Shown here piece by piece: positions 51,296-60,455 of a stretch of 64,000 nucleotides of DNA. Position 1 is the stretch's first letter, and each line of letters starts with the position of its first letter. A program made the translations under genes and the position numbers. The notes beneath the pieces were generated by a model. It saw only the letters and a list, made by a program, of their open reading frames with translations. It had not been told where the DNA came from and made no database searches. Source of the stretch: Chthonomonas calidirosea (GTDB lineage Bacteria; Armatimonadota; Chthonomonadetes; Chthonomonadales; CAJBBX01); the NCBI GenBank assembly GCA_020722705.1, contig DYKI01000004.1:47816-111815 (forward strand). Reading direction: 5' to 3'.

Positions 51296-52582
51296 ATGCG
51301 TCGGATGGCTCTTGCCGCCGCCATGTGCGCGGCGTTTATACTCGGTTGTCTTGCTGAATCGCGGGCTGATTTTGCCGCATACCTGGCCAAACCCGAGCCG
51401 GTCTATCGCTGGGAGAAACGGGGCGAGCAGACCCTTACGGGCGGCAAGGTCTACGATCTCCACATGGTCTCGCAGACGTGGCAGGACATCGTCTGGGAGC
51501 ATCGCATTCAGTTGTTCGTCCCCACGGAGATGAGCGCGCCGACACAGTGCACGCTCCTCAACACGGGTGGCAGCGGAGGGGCCGAAGAGGCGGTATTGGG
51601 CCTCATGGCAGCCCGCATGTCGGGCTCGCCGTTCGCCATACTCTACAACATCCCGAATCAGCCGATCTACGGCAAGAACGAGGATGCGCTCATCGCTCAT
51701 ACGTGGCTGAAGTTCATCGAGACCGGCGACGAGAACTGGCCCCTGCACTTCCCGATGGCCAAGGCCGACATCAAGGCGATGGATGCCATTCAAGCGTTCA
51801 CGCGCGAGGCAGGTCTGACGCCGATCAAGGACTTCATCGTCACCGGGGCGTCGAAACGAGGGTGGACGACCTGGTTGGTGGGAGCAAGCAAGGACAAGCG
51901 CGTCAAGGCGATTGCGCCGATGGTCATTGACGTACTGAACGTTGCCGCACAGGTCCGGCACCAACTGGCGTCCTACGGGAAGCCCAGCGAGCAGGTTGAA
52001 GACTACAGCTCGGCGGGCTTGCTCCCCTTGATCGAGTCCCCCAAGGGCAAGCGCCTCATGGAGCTCGAAGACCCATACAGCTATCGTCGGATCATCACCA
52101 TGCCGAAACTCATCATCCTTGGCACGAATGACCGCTACTGGACGCAAGACGCACTCAACCTGTACTGGGACGGTCTCGTTGGCCCGAAGTGGATCGCGTA
52201 CATCCCCAACAGCGGGCACGGCCTCGAGGATCGCGGGCGGCTGCTCAACGTCCTGACAGCGTTCGTCCGGGCGCAGGGATCGCGCAAGCCCTTCCCCACC
52301 CCGAAATGGACCTACACCGACACCGCGGACGGCGTCACACTGACCGTGACGACTTCGGAGCCGGCAAAGGCCGCACGGCTCTTCCATGTCACTGCCCCGA
52401 CCCGCGACTTCCGTGACCAGAAGTGGACCTCACGCGATATGACCGGTTCGATGACGAAGTTCACCGCGACCTACAAGACGCCGGCCACGGGGTACGCGGC
52501 GGTATACGGTGAGTTGGTTTACGAGCGCGACGGCAAGACGTTTACGGTCACGACGCAGATCCGTATACTCGGCAAGCCGTAA
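51296..52582 (+). CDS. PqaA-type (PhoPQ-activated pathogenicity-related) exported protein
   Basis: 428 residues from ATG 51296 behind GGAGG; the track's 51176 start crosses the promoter. Signal peptide RRMALAAAMCAAFILGCLA, with a possible lipobox Cys. The sequence matches PqaA-like alpha/beta hydrolases (QTWQDIVWEHRIQLFVPTE, KDFIVTGASKRGWTTWLVGASK with the nucleophile Ser in GASKRG, and IPNSGHGLEDRG carrying the His). The family is linked to polymyxin resistance in Salmonella but widely distributed. Substrate is unknown; it is a probable periplasmic esterase or peptidase. Confidence 0.82.
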   Translation: MRRMALAAAMCAAFILGCLAESRADFAAYLAKPEPVYRWEKRGEQTLTGGKVYDLHMVSQTWQDIVWEHRIQLFVPTEMSAPTQCTLLNTGGSGGAEEAVLGLMAARMSGSPFAILYNIPNQPIYGKNEDALIAHTWLKFIETGDENWPLHFPMAKADIKAMDAIQAFTREAGLTPIKDFIVTGASKRGWTTWLVGASKDKRVKAIAPMVIDVLNVAAQVRHQLASYGKPSEQVEDYSSAGLLPLIESPKGKRLMELEDPYSYRRIITMPKLIILGTNDRYWTQDALNLYWDGLVGPKWIAYIPNSGHGLEDRGRLLNVLTAFVRAQGSRKPFPTPKWTYTDTADGVTLTVTTSEPAKAARLFHVTAPTRDFRDQKWTSRDMTGSMTKFTATYKTPATGYAAVYGELVYERDGKTFTVTTQIRILGKP

Positions 52583-52684
52583 CTGCTCTCCAGAGGAAGT
52601 GCAGCCCCGATGCCCGGCGCGGCAGGTTGCCTTGGCGCGCCGGGTTCGACTATACTGAAGGACCCACGAAGTCGTTTCCACTCT

Positions 52685-53164
52685 ATGCATGCCATCCTGG
52701 ACATACTCCAAGCCGACGCACGAACGTCACCGGCCCAGATCGCCGAACGACTCGGCATCCCGGAGGATGAAGTTCGCGACCGCATCGCGCGCTGGGAGAA
52801 TGAGGGCGTCATACGCCGGTACAAAGCCATCGTAGACCCGGAACGTATGGGCATCGAGAGGGTCGTCGCCTACATTGACGTGTCGGTATCGCCGGAGCGC
52901 GGCGCCGGCTTCGACGAGGTCGCCGCTCGGATTGCGCGCTTTTCGGAAGTGCGATCTGTCGTCCTGGTATCGGGCGGCCACGACCTGCGTGTCGTCGTGG
53001 AAGGCGAGAGCATCCGAGCAGTGTCGGCATTCGTTGCGGAACGGCTTGCCCCGCTGGATCGGGTCAAGGCGACGGCAACGCACTTTGAGCTGAAACGCTA
53101 TAAGGACGACGGTGAGCTTCTGATCGAGCCGGACACTGATCGTCGCCTGGCGGTAACGCCGTGA
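52685..53164 (+). CDS. Lrp/AsnC family transcriptional regulator
   Basis: 160 residues from ATG 52685. N-terminal helix-turn-helix (LDILQADARTSPAQIAERLGIPEDEVRDRIARWENEGVIRRYKAIVDPE) and a C-terminal RAM-like ligand domain (VVAYIDVSVSP, RSVVLVSGGHDLRVVVEG). It probably senses an amino acid. Its stop overlaps the start of the aminotransferase (GTGA), so the two are translationally coupled and it likely controls that gene. Confidence 0.92.
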   Translation: MHAILDILQADARTSPAQIAERLGIPEDEVRDRIARWENEGVIRRYKAIVDPERMGIERVVAYIDVSVSPERGAGFDEVAARIARFSEVRSVVLVSGGHDLRVVVEGESIRAVSAFVAERLAPLDRVKATATHFELKRYKDDGELLIEPDTDRRLAVTP

Positions 53165-54426
53165 GGCCGCTCAACAGGGCGGTCGCCGCCATTCCTCCAT
53201 CCGGCATACGCAGGTTCTTCGATCTGGCGGCCGCACGTCCCGATGTCATCTCGCTCGGCATCGGCGAGCCGGACTTTGTGACGCCGTGGCGCATCCGTGA
53301 GGCGGCGATATACGCTGTCGAGCAGGGCCACACGACCTACACGGCCAACTCGGGCATTCCCGAGCTTCGGCGACTGATCGCCCGGTACTGTGACGCGCGG
53401 GATGGCGTGACCTACAACCCAGACAACGAGATCGTCGTGACGGCAGGCGTCTCGGAAGCCCTTGACCTCGCGCTGCGCGCCATAACGGAGCAGGGCGACG
53501 AGGTGATTCTGTTCGAGCCGTGCTACGTCTCGTACGGACCGTGTGTCACCATAGCCGGCGGCGTCCCGGTCGCGGTCTCCACGCAAGCCGAGGAGGGGTT
53601 CGCGATCGCCCCCGACAGAGTGCGTGCCGCAATCACAAGCAGAACAAAGGCCATCTTGCTGTGCTCGCCGGGCAACCCGACGGGCGCAGTACAGCCGGGC
53701 CCCATACTGAAACAGCTCGTTGACATTGCGGTCGAGCACGACCTCTATGTGATCTCGGACGAGATCTACTCGCGCCTCGTCTACGGCGTCCCGCACACGT
53801 GTGTGGCTGGGATCCCCGGAGCCCGGGAGCGGACGATCCTGCTGAACGGCCTTTCGAAGTCCATGGCCATGACGGGATGGCGCGTCGGCTACGCCTGCGC
53901 GCCGGAACCGATCACCTCCTTGATGCTCAAGATCCATCAGTACACGACCCTGTGCGCGCCGCACGTGTCCCAGATGGCCGCCATCGAGGCTTTACGCAAC
54001 GGCGAAGCTGAGACAGAGAAGATGGTTGCGGCCTACGACGTTCGGAGAAGGTACCTGTCGTCGGCGTTGACCGACGCGGGACTGCCCTGCCCAGCGCCCG
54101 ATGGCGCGTTCTACGTGTTTCCGTCCATCGAGCCGACGGGACTTCGATCCGACGAGTTCGCTGAGCGGCTGCTGGAGGAGGCCGGTGTCGCCGTCGTTCC
54201 CGGCAGCGTGTTCGGTCCTTCCGGCGAAGGGCACGTGCGGTGCTCATACGCGGCGCCCTTCCCGGCGCTGGAACAGGCCGTGCGCCGCATCCGTCAGTTT
54301 ACGCGACAGTTGGCTGATCGTCGGTCCGACCGGCGCCGCCAGGGGATCGCAGTCGCCAACAGAGGCGGGTCGTGCACACCCGTCGCCGAGCTGTCAGGAA
54401 AAGGACGGTCCGCCACGTGCGAGTGA
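53161..54426 (+). CDS. Class I/II pyridoxal-phosphate aminotransferase
   Basis: 421 residues from GTG 53161. PLP enzyme features: ISLGIGEPDFVTP, QGHTTYTANSGIPELRRLIA, VTAGVSEALDLA, CSPGNPTGAV, YVISDEIYSRLVY, and the lysine in LLNGLSKSMAMTGWRVGY. It is most like aspartate/alanine-type transaminases. About 40 residues at the C-terminus (after RRIRQF) look non-conserved. Coupled to an Lrp-like regulator upstream and overlapping the next gene. Confidence 0.93.
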   Translation: MRPLNRAVAAIPPSGIRRFFDLAAARPDVISLGIGEPDFVTPWRIREAAIYAVEQGHTTYTANSGIPELRRLIARYCDARDGVTYNPDNEIVVTAGVSEALDLALRAITEQGDEVILFEPCYVSYGPCVTIAGGVPVAVSTQAEEGFAIAPDRVRAAITSRTKAILLCSPGNPTGAVQPGPILKQLVDIAVEHDLYVISDEIYSRLVYGVPHTCVAGIPGARERTILLNGLSKSMAMTGWRVGYACAPEPITSLMLKIHQYTTLCAPHVSQMAAIEALRNGEAETEKMVAAYDVRRRYLSSALTDAGLPCPAPDGAFYVFPSIEPTGLRSDEFAERLLEEAGVAVVPGSVFGPSGEGHVRCSYAAPFPALEQAVRRIRQFTRQLADRRSDRRRQGIAVANRGGSCTPVAELSGKGRSATCE

Positions 54427-55058
54427 AGACCATCGCGGCTCTGCTGACCTGCGCAGCCGTCGCCTCTCTGACCGCCATGGCCTGCGGCGAGCGTCTGGTC
54501 CTGGCGCCTACCGGGCGCATCGTCCTGCCAGGCAACGCGACAGGCCTGTACCTCTGGCGCGATCAGGGCAAGGGGCAGTTGGGCCGCCTCAGCCTGGGAG
54601 TGCCCAAGGACGATCTTGGCCTCGAACTGGAGATCGAGCACATCAGCACAGGCGCTCATGATGTGCAGACGCTCGGCGCCCAGTACTCGGTCATCAGTGA
54701 AGCATTCACCAACAATCTGGCTCCGGCGGTGTCGGTCGGCGTGCTTGACCTCCCAAATCGGACCCCGTTCGGACGTTCATGGTATCTGGCCCTGTCCAAG
54801 ACCATGGGCCTCAGCGCTGACCAGGAGCGGTACCTCGGCTCGTTGCGGATTCATGCAGGCTACGGCTCTCATCGCATGGGGGGAGCATACATTGGAGCAT
54901 CTGTCCAGGTGGCCGGAAGACTCGACCTTGGCGCGGAGTTGTTCATACGGCGTGTGAACGCTTCGGCCCGGCTCCAGATTGCCGGCCCCTTCGCCGCGGT
55001 GGCCCAGACGCATGATGGGTATGGCATGCTCGGGGTGCAACTGAGAGCTGAAAGGTAA
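54423..55058 (+). CDS. Exported protein of unknown function
   Basis: 211 residues from GTG 54423, which overlaps the aminotransferase stop (GTGA). Signal peptide VKTIAALLTCAAVASLTAMACG, with a Cys near the cleavage point that could be a lipoprotein site. The mature part is strand-rich with alternating polar/apolar residues and glycine (LYLWRDQGKGQLGRLSLGV, YLGSLRIHAGYGSHRMGGAYIGASVQVAGRLDLGAELFIRRVNASARL), resembling an outer-membrane barrel half. Function unknown; it lies in the operon leading to the hopanoid genes. Confidence 0.65.
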   Translation: MKTIAALLTCAAVASLTAMACGERLVLAPTGRIVLPGNATGLYLWRDQGKGQLGRLSLGVPKDDLGLELEIEHISTGAHDVQTLGAQYSVISEAFTNNLAPAVSVGVLDLPNRTPFGRSWYLALSKTMGLSADQERYLGSLRIHAGYGSHRMGGAYIGASVQVAGRLDLGAELFIRRVNASARLQIAGPFAAVAQTHDGYGMLGVQLRAER

Positions 55059-55080
55059 CAGGCGAGGAGACAAACGACCT

Positions 55081-56313
55081 ATGACTGTTTCGGCGGGTGT
55101 CCGAAGCGACGTAGAAATGGCAACAGAGAGACGTGACGCGGGACGAGAGGGGCCGGGGACCGATACGGACCGCCGCAGGGTTGTCTTGCTCAAGAGCCTG
55201 GCAACCAACAACAGGTTCTACACGCTGGTCGAGCCCGACTCCGGCCTTTCGAACGCCGGAACGATAGACGAGTTTCCGCCCAACATCGTGCTTGGCGTCG
55301 CGTATCCTTGTCTCGAGGACGGCCTGAATGACTTCGCAGTCATCCGCACCACGTTCGAGACCCTCGACTTTTTCCCCAACGATGACGAAATGCGGTCGGA
55401 GTTGTTCGAGATCATCGAAGAAGCCAAGAGCAAACTCATCAGTCGCATACGTGAGCTTCGTGACCGAACCGCAAACAAGACGGCTCACTTCCTCGGTACC
55501 GACCTCGAGGAGTTTCGCACCTACGCGATGGACATGATCCGAAGGGGCTATCCGCGGCGCAACCTTGACAGCATGATGAAGGTGAACGTGTTCGGTTCCG
55601 TCGCCGGCAGCGAACCGGTATCGAACGGGCCCGAGCCGCTGTTCCACTATGTGTTTCGCGATCCGGATTTCCTTGCCGCCAGCGGCCCGCTGTCGGCCCG
55701 CCAGTTCATAGCCGCCATGTTCGACGACATCCTCGGGGCTGTGACCGATGAAGCCTGCTACGTTTCTCGTCATGTCTTCGACCGCGATGTGTTCCAGAAG
55801 TTCATCGCCATGATGTTCGTCAACTACGCGACGACCGATCCCATCTTCTACGGCACCCACAAGGCAGACTATGGCGTCTCCGGCGACAAGACGATGGATG
55901 ATACGCCCCTGTACGTGGCCGTCGCCCGGGAACTTCGCGAGATCGAGGCGCGGCTTGCTGCGGAAGAAGAACCGACAGCGCCCCACGCTGTCCATCCAGT
56001 CGGAGAAGCCGAGGAAGTCCAGCTTGGCGAAGTGGCGCTCGACGAAGACCACGTATTGGGCCCGATTGCCTCAATCTGTGCCGTGGCACGTCGTCTGGAG
56101 CGCCTCGACAACCACGAGGCCGTCGAGAGCGCCCGCGTCATCCTCGCCGATGCCGCGATCCTTGTCCACGAACTCAAGAGCCGAGGAATCCTCTCGCCCG
56201 CAGCGTACGACCCGGCCAACAACAATCATGGGCAAGCGGTTCGGCTGTGTGCCGATACGGCTGCGGCCGCCGATCTTCACGGCGACTGCCCCCGGATGAC
56301 GAGTGACGCCTGA
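55081..56313 (+). CDS. Protein of unknown function, 410 residues
   Basis: Starts at ATG 55081 with GAGGAG upstream. It is predicted soluble, with a long helical stretch (DEMRSELFEIIEEAKSKLISRIRELRDRTANKTAHF), a mid region (FDDILGAVTDEACYVSRHVFDRDVFQKFIAMMFVNYATTDPIFYG) and an acidic/Ala-rich C-terminal part. No family recognised. Its position, 22 bp after an exported unknown and 73 bp before shc, suggests the same transcript as the hopanoid genes. Confidence 0.7.
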   Translation: MTVSAGVRSDVEMATERRDAGREGPGTDTDRRRVVLLKSLATNNRFYTLVEPDSGLSNAGTIDEFPPNIVLGVAYPCLEDGLNDFAVIRTTFETLDFFPNDDEMRSELFEIIEEAKSKLISRIRELRDRTANKTAHFLGTDLEEFRTYAMDMIRRGYPRRNLDSMMKVNVFGSVAGSEPVSNGPEPLFHYVFRDPDFLAASGPLSARQFIAAMFDDILGAVTDEACYVSRHVFDRDVFQKFIAMMFVNYATTDPIFYGTHKADYGVSGDKTMDDTPLYVAVARELREIEARLAAEEEPTAPHAVHPVGEAEEVQLGEVALDEDHVLGPIASICAVARRLERLDNHEAVESARVILADAAILVHELKSRGILSPAAYDPANNNHGQAVRLCADTAAAADLHGDCPRMTSDA

Positions 56314-56386
56314 CAGACAGCGTCCGGACAGAACCCGAGGTATCGAGACGCTTCGCACTAAACCACCGGCGCAGGGACCCGGAAGG

Positions 56387-58393
56387 ATGCCTATTACCGA
56401 AGCCGACAGCACTCACGAGACGACTGAGCGACAACCGCCCGACGCTGTGTTGGGCGGCGTGTCAGTATGCTGTGCACCGAACCGACCGCCCGATCTCGAC
56501 ACGGCCATCCGCGCGGCCCGGTTGCGGCTGCAGTCCCTGCAGAATCCCGACGGGCACTGGGCCGGTGAACTCGAAGGCGACTCGATCCTGGAGACAGACT
56601 ACGCCCTGATGCTGCAGTTCCTCGGCAGGGCCGATATCGGGAAGCTCCGGGAGCTATGCCGATATGCGCTCGGGCAATGGCAGCAAGCCGACGGAGGTCT
56701 GCCCATCTATCCTGGAGGCCCGTCGGACGTCAGCGCCTCCGTCAAGGCCTACTTCGCATGCAAGCTGGCAGGCCACACGGCCGATGAGCCTCGCATGGCC
56801 CGCCTGCGCGAGCGAATCATGGATATGGGCGGCATCACACAGTGCAACACGTTCACGAAGCTCTACCTGGCTATGTTCGGGCAGTACGACTGGGACCGAG
56901 TACCGACGATCCCTCCTGAGTTGATGCTTGCCCCGGGGTGGTTCTACGTCAACATCGGCGCGATGTCTGCATGGTCGCGCGCAATCCTGATCCCGCTGGC
57001 CATCATCAACGCAACGCGGCCCGTCCATCAGGTCCCTCCCCAAATGGGTATCGAGGAGCTCCACCTGGAGCCGACACACAGGAGCCGGGAGTCACGGTCG
57101 CCGCTGCAAGGCGGGTACGGGCAAGCAGCGTGGCGCAACCTCTTCCTCATGGCGGACCGCCTGCTCAAACTCTATGGCCGTCGGCCGATCAGACCAATCC
57201 GGCAGGCTTCCATGCTCCGAGCCGAACGCTGGATACTCGAACACCAACGCGGCTCGGATGGCATCGGAGCGATCCTGCCGGCGATGACGCATTCGGCGAT
57301 GGCGCTGAAGTGCCTCGGGTACCCCGACGACCATCCTGCCATCGAACATGAGCTCTGTCATTTGCAGCGGTTCGAGATTCACGATGAGCGCGGCATTCAC
57401 GTGCAGCCCTGCCTTTCGCCGGTCTGGGATACCGCCATCAGTCTGAACGCGCTGGCAGCATCCGATGACGGCGCGAGAGAACAAGGCTCGCGCCGTGCGG
57501 CTGTGGACTGGCTTCTCGATCACCAGATCCGCACCGAGGGCGATTGGTCGAACAACGTGCGCGGAGTCCAACCCGGCGGCTGGGCGTTCGAGTATCGCAA
57601 CCCCTGGTATCCGGATGTGGACGACACCGCGATGGTCGTCATAGCCCTGAACCACAGCAGGCCCGGAGCCGGCAGGCATGACAGTCTCGATGAGGCCATC
57701 GAGCGCGGTGTTGGCTGGATGCTGGCCATGCAGTCGCGGAACGGAGGCTGGGCATCGTTCGACAAGAACAACACACGCATGCTGCTCCAGTACGTCCCCT
57801 ACGCAGATCACAACGCGATGCTGGATCCGCCGACAGTGGATGTAACCGCCCGCGTCATTGAGGCCCTGTGCTCGGTTGGCGTGCCGCCGTCAAGCCGTCC
57901 AATCCGGCGAGCCGTCCGCTTCGTGCTGGAGAACCAGGAACCCGACGGGTCGTGGTTCGGTCGGTGGGGCGTGAACTACATCTACGGCACATGGCAGGCC
58001 ATACGAGGGCTATTGCGAGCGGGCATGTCACCGCAGGATTCGGCCATACGCAAGGGGGTTGCCTGGCTCATGAGGATTCAGAACGAGGACGGCGGCTGGG
58101 GCGAGGGATGCGGCTCATACGCCGATCCGTCCATGAAGGGAATCGGCCCCAGCACGGCCTCGCAGACCGCATGGGCGCTGCTGGCTCTGATCAGCGGCGG
58201 GGAAGCCCGGTCGGACGCATGCCGTCGCGGCATCAACTACCTGCTGGCGAACCAGTCCTCCCATGGAGGATGGGACGAGACCTGGTTCACCGGCACCGGT
58301 TTCCCGCGCGTCTTCTACCTTCGGTACCACCTGTACAGCCTCTACTTCCCGCTGTGGGCGCTGGGCGAGTACCGGCGCAGTCTGGGGAACTGA
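56387..58393 (+). CDS. shc: Squalene-hopene cyclase
   Basis: 668 residues from ATG 56387, with AGGGA nearby; the track's earlier start adds 28 residues without a site. It has repeated QW motifs (LQSLQNPDGHWAGELEGDS, QWQQADGGLP, MQSRNGGWASFD, IQNEDGGWGE, NQSSHGGWDETW) and the DVDDTA catalytic motif at 410-413, where the second Asp protonates the terminal double bond. It cyclises squalene to hopene/diplopterol at the membrane surface, making hopanoids that order membranes. Followed within 6 bp by hpnH. Confidence 0.97.
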   Translation: MPITEADSTHETTERQPPDAVLGGVSVCCAPNRPPDLDTAIRAARLRLQSLQNPDGHWAGELEGDSILETDYALMLQFLGRADIGKLRELCRYALGQWQQADGGLPIYPGGPSDVSASVKAYFACKLAGHTADEPRMARLRERIMDMGGITQCNTFTKLYLAMFGQYDWDRVPTIPPELMLAPGWFYVNIGAMSAWSRAILIPLAIINATRPVHQVPPQMGIEELHLEPTHRSRESRSPLQGGYGQAAWRNLFLMADRLLKLYGRRPIRPIRQASMLRAERWILEHQRGSDGIGAILPAMTHSAMALKCLGYPDDHPAIEHELCHLQRFEIHDERGIHVQPCLSPVWDTAISLNALAASDDGAREQGSRRAAVDWLLDHQIRTEGDWSNNVRGVQPGGWAFEYRNPWYPDVDDTAMVVIALNHSRPGAGRHDSLDEAIERGVGWMLAMQSRNGGWASFDKNNTRMLLQYVPYADHNAMLDPPTVDVTARVIEALCSVGVPPSSRPIRRAVRFVLENQEPDGSWFGRWGVNYIYGTWQAIRGLLRAGMSPQDSAIRKGVAWLMRIQNEDGGWGEGCGSYADPSMKGIGPSTASQTAWALLALISGGEARSDACRRGINYLLANQSSHGGWDETWFTGTGFPRVFYLRYHLYSLYFPLWALGEYRRSLGN

Positions 58394-58398
58394 CCGCC

Positions 58399-59400
58399 AT
58401 GCGATTTCCGCTCGGATTCACTCTGGCCCAGTTCAATCATCGCCGGAGAATGCTGCGCCAGGGCCAACGGCGGTTCCCCACAGTGCTGATGTTGGAGCCC
58501 CTCTACACCTGCAACCTTCAGTGCTTGGGATGCGCCGGCGAGCGGCATACGGGCAAACTTGCCGACCGGCTGACCATCGAGCAATGCCTGCAGGCTTCTG
58601 ACGACTGCGGCGCTCCGATCGTCAACATCTGCGGCGGTGAGCCCACGCTCTATCCCGAGCTTCCCGAGCTCGTGGCAGCGCTCATCGCCCGCCGACGCTA
58701 CGTTCTGCTCTGCACCAACGCCATCCGCCTGCAGGACCGCATTCTGGGGGTGATCGGGCCGGATCCTCACCTGTTCCTGATGATCCACCTCGACGGTATG
58801 CGGCAGACGCACGACATGATATGCCGGCGCGAGGGAGTGTTCGACACCGCCATCGAGGGCATTCGCGAAGCCAAAGCGCGAGGCTACACGGTCATGGTGA
58901 ACACGACGGTGTATCGCGAAACAGACATCGGCGAGGTGGAGGAGCTATGCCGCCTGGCTGCCTCTCTGCGAACGGACGGCGTCCTCATCTCACCCGGATA
59001 TGAGTTCGACACGGCGGAGGCGGGACTCTTCCTCAACGACGACGAGCGCAATGCCAAGTTCCTACGGATTCGCGAGTTTGCCCCAAGGTACAAGGTCAAC
59101 GTCACGCCGGTGTTTCTCGACTTCGCCGCCGGGCTGATCGAACTGCCCTGTTCACCGTGGTCCACGGTGAACTTCAGTCCAAACGGATGGCGAGGCCCAT
59201 GCTATCTCATCGGCGCGACACAGCACCAACGGTGGCAGGACTTCTGGGAGCAGACCGACTGGGACTACTGGGAGAGCCGTTCGGATGCTCGATGTCGGCA
59301 CTGCAGGATGCACAGCGGATTTGAGCATAGCGCGGTTGAGCACGCAATGGCAACTCCGACCGGCAGGATCAGACTCGGCATCTGGACCATCTCGAGGTAG
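58399..59400 (+). CDS. hpnH: HpnH, radical-SAM adenosyl-hopene synthase
   Basis: 333 residues from ATG 58399, 5 bp after shc; the track's longer ORF starts inside shc. The radical-SAM Cys motif is CNLQCLGC (C38, C42, C45); ICGGEPTLYPEL is the GGEP SAM motif, and the C-terminal region has DFAAGLIELPCSPWSTVNFSPNGWRGPCYLIG. HpnH joins adenosine to hopene, the first step in side-chain extension. Normal length. Confidence 0.95.
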   Translation: MRFPLGFTLAQFNHRRRMLRQGQRRFPTVLMLEPLYTCNLQCLGCAGERHTGKLADRLTIEQCLQASDDCGAPIVNICGGEPTLYPELPELVAALIARRRYVLLCTNAIRLQDRILGVIGPDPHLFLMIHLDGMRQTHDMICRREGVFDTAIEGIREAKARGYTVMVNTTVYRETDIGEVEELCRLAASLRTDGVLISPGYEFDTAEAGLFLNDDERNAKFLRIREFAPRYKVNVTPVFLDFAAGLIELPCSPWSTVNFSPNGWRGPCYLIGATQHQRWQDFWEQTDWDYWESRSDARCRHCRMHSGFEHSAVEHAMATPTGRIRLGIWTISR

Positions 59401-59407
59401 CGCTTCG

Positions 59408-60436
59408 ATGCCTGATACGGTCCTGGTTCTCGGCGCATCGGGCTTCGTCGGATACCACATCGCGCGTGCCCTTGTGGGGCGTGGCGTTCGGGTGCGGGGG
59501 CTGGTGCGCCCCACTAGCCCTCGCGAGGACCTTGACACATTGGGGGTGGCGTGCGCGGTCGGCAACCTGTTGGAGCCGGAGAGTCTCGTTCGCGCCATGG
59601 ACGGCTGCGCCAGTGTTTATCATGCCGCTGCCGATTACCGGCTCTGGGCACGGGACGTTCGAAGCCTTTACGAGACCAACGTGACAGGAACGGCCAATGT
59701 CATCCGTGCCGCCCACCAAGCCGGAGTCTCCAAAGTCATCTACACCAGCACAGTCGGCGCGCTTGGTCTGCCCGCCGACGGGGGCGTAGGCACCGAAGAC
59801 ACACCGGTTAAGCTCGCCGACATGATCGGCCACTATAAGAGAAGCAAGTTCCTCGCTGAGAGAGAAGCACGGAACGTCGCCGGTGAACTCGGCGTCCGAC
59901 TATATGTGGTCCACCCCACCACCCCGGTCGGTGAGAGGGACATCAAGCCGACGCCGACCGGCCAGATCATAACGGACTTCCTGCGCGGGCGGATGCCAGC
60001 CTATATCGAAACGGGCCTGAACATCGTGGATGTACGGGATGTTGCGGAGGGCCACATTCTGGCCGGATCGAGGGGACAGCCGGGTCGGTCATACATTCTG
60101 GGCTGCAAGAACATGACACTGAAGCAGATACTGGACACGCTGAGCTCGGTGTCAGGACGCAAGCCTCCATGGGCACGACTGCCGTACGCCGTTGCGTATG
60201 GAACCGCGGTCCTCGACACCTGGATCAGCATGGCGATCCCGGGTCGTGAGCCCCGCGCTTCCCTTGAAGCGGTTCGCATGGCGGCCAAGCGCATGTTCTT
60301 CGATGCTTCGCGTGCCGTCTGCGAGCTGGGCATGCCCCAATCGCCCGTAGAGGAGGCGCTCGAACGGGCAGTCCGATGGTTCATTGACCACGGCTATGCG
60401 CCTGCTCCGCACACAGGAGGAGTTCGACAGATATGA
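59408..60436 (+). CDS. hpnA: HpnA, hopanoid-associated NAD-dependent epimerase
   Basis: 342 residues from ATG 59408. SDR features: LGASGFVGYHIARALV (NAD loop), YHAAADYRLW, the YTSTVGALG segment and YKRSK (YxxxK). Hopanoid clusters carry HpnA in this position; its role in vivo is unsettled, possibly sugar modification of the side chain. It follows hpnH by 7 bp and precedes ispH. Confidence 0.9.
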   Translation: MPDTVLVLGASGFVGYHIARALVGRGVRVRGLVRPTSPREDLDTLGVACAVGNLLEPESLVRAMDGCASVYHAAADYRLWARDVRSLYETNVTGTANVIRAAHQAGVSKVIYTSTVGALGLPADGGVGTEDTPVKLADMIGHYKRSKFLAEREARNVAGELGVRLYVVHPTTPVGERDIKPTPTGQIITDFLRGRMPAYIETGLNIVDVRDVAEGHILAGSRGQPGRSYILGCKNMTLKQILDTLSSVSGRKPPWARLPYAVAYGTAVLDTWISMAIPGREPRASLEAVRMAAKRMFFDASRAVCELGMPQSPVEEALERAVRWFIDHGYAPAPHTGGVRQI

Positions 60437-60455
60437 CACGGGCCGGAAGAACAGG

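Noticed and set aside
51191-52387. N-terminal extension of the 701-residue minus-strand ORF
   Set aside because: Antisense of the PqaA-like gene. CdaA begins at 51190 and has normal length.
57868-58398. N-terminal extension of the HpnH ORF
   Set aside because: Reads through the end of shc in another frame. The HpnH start at 58399 fits family length and operon spacing.
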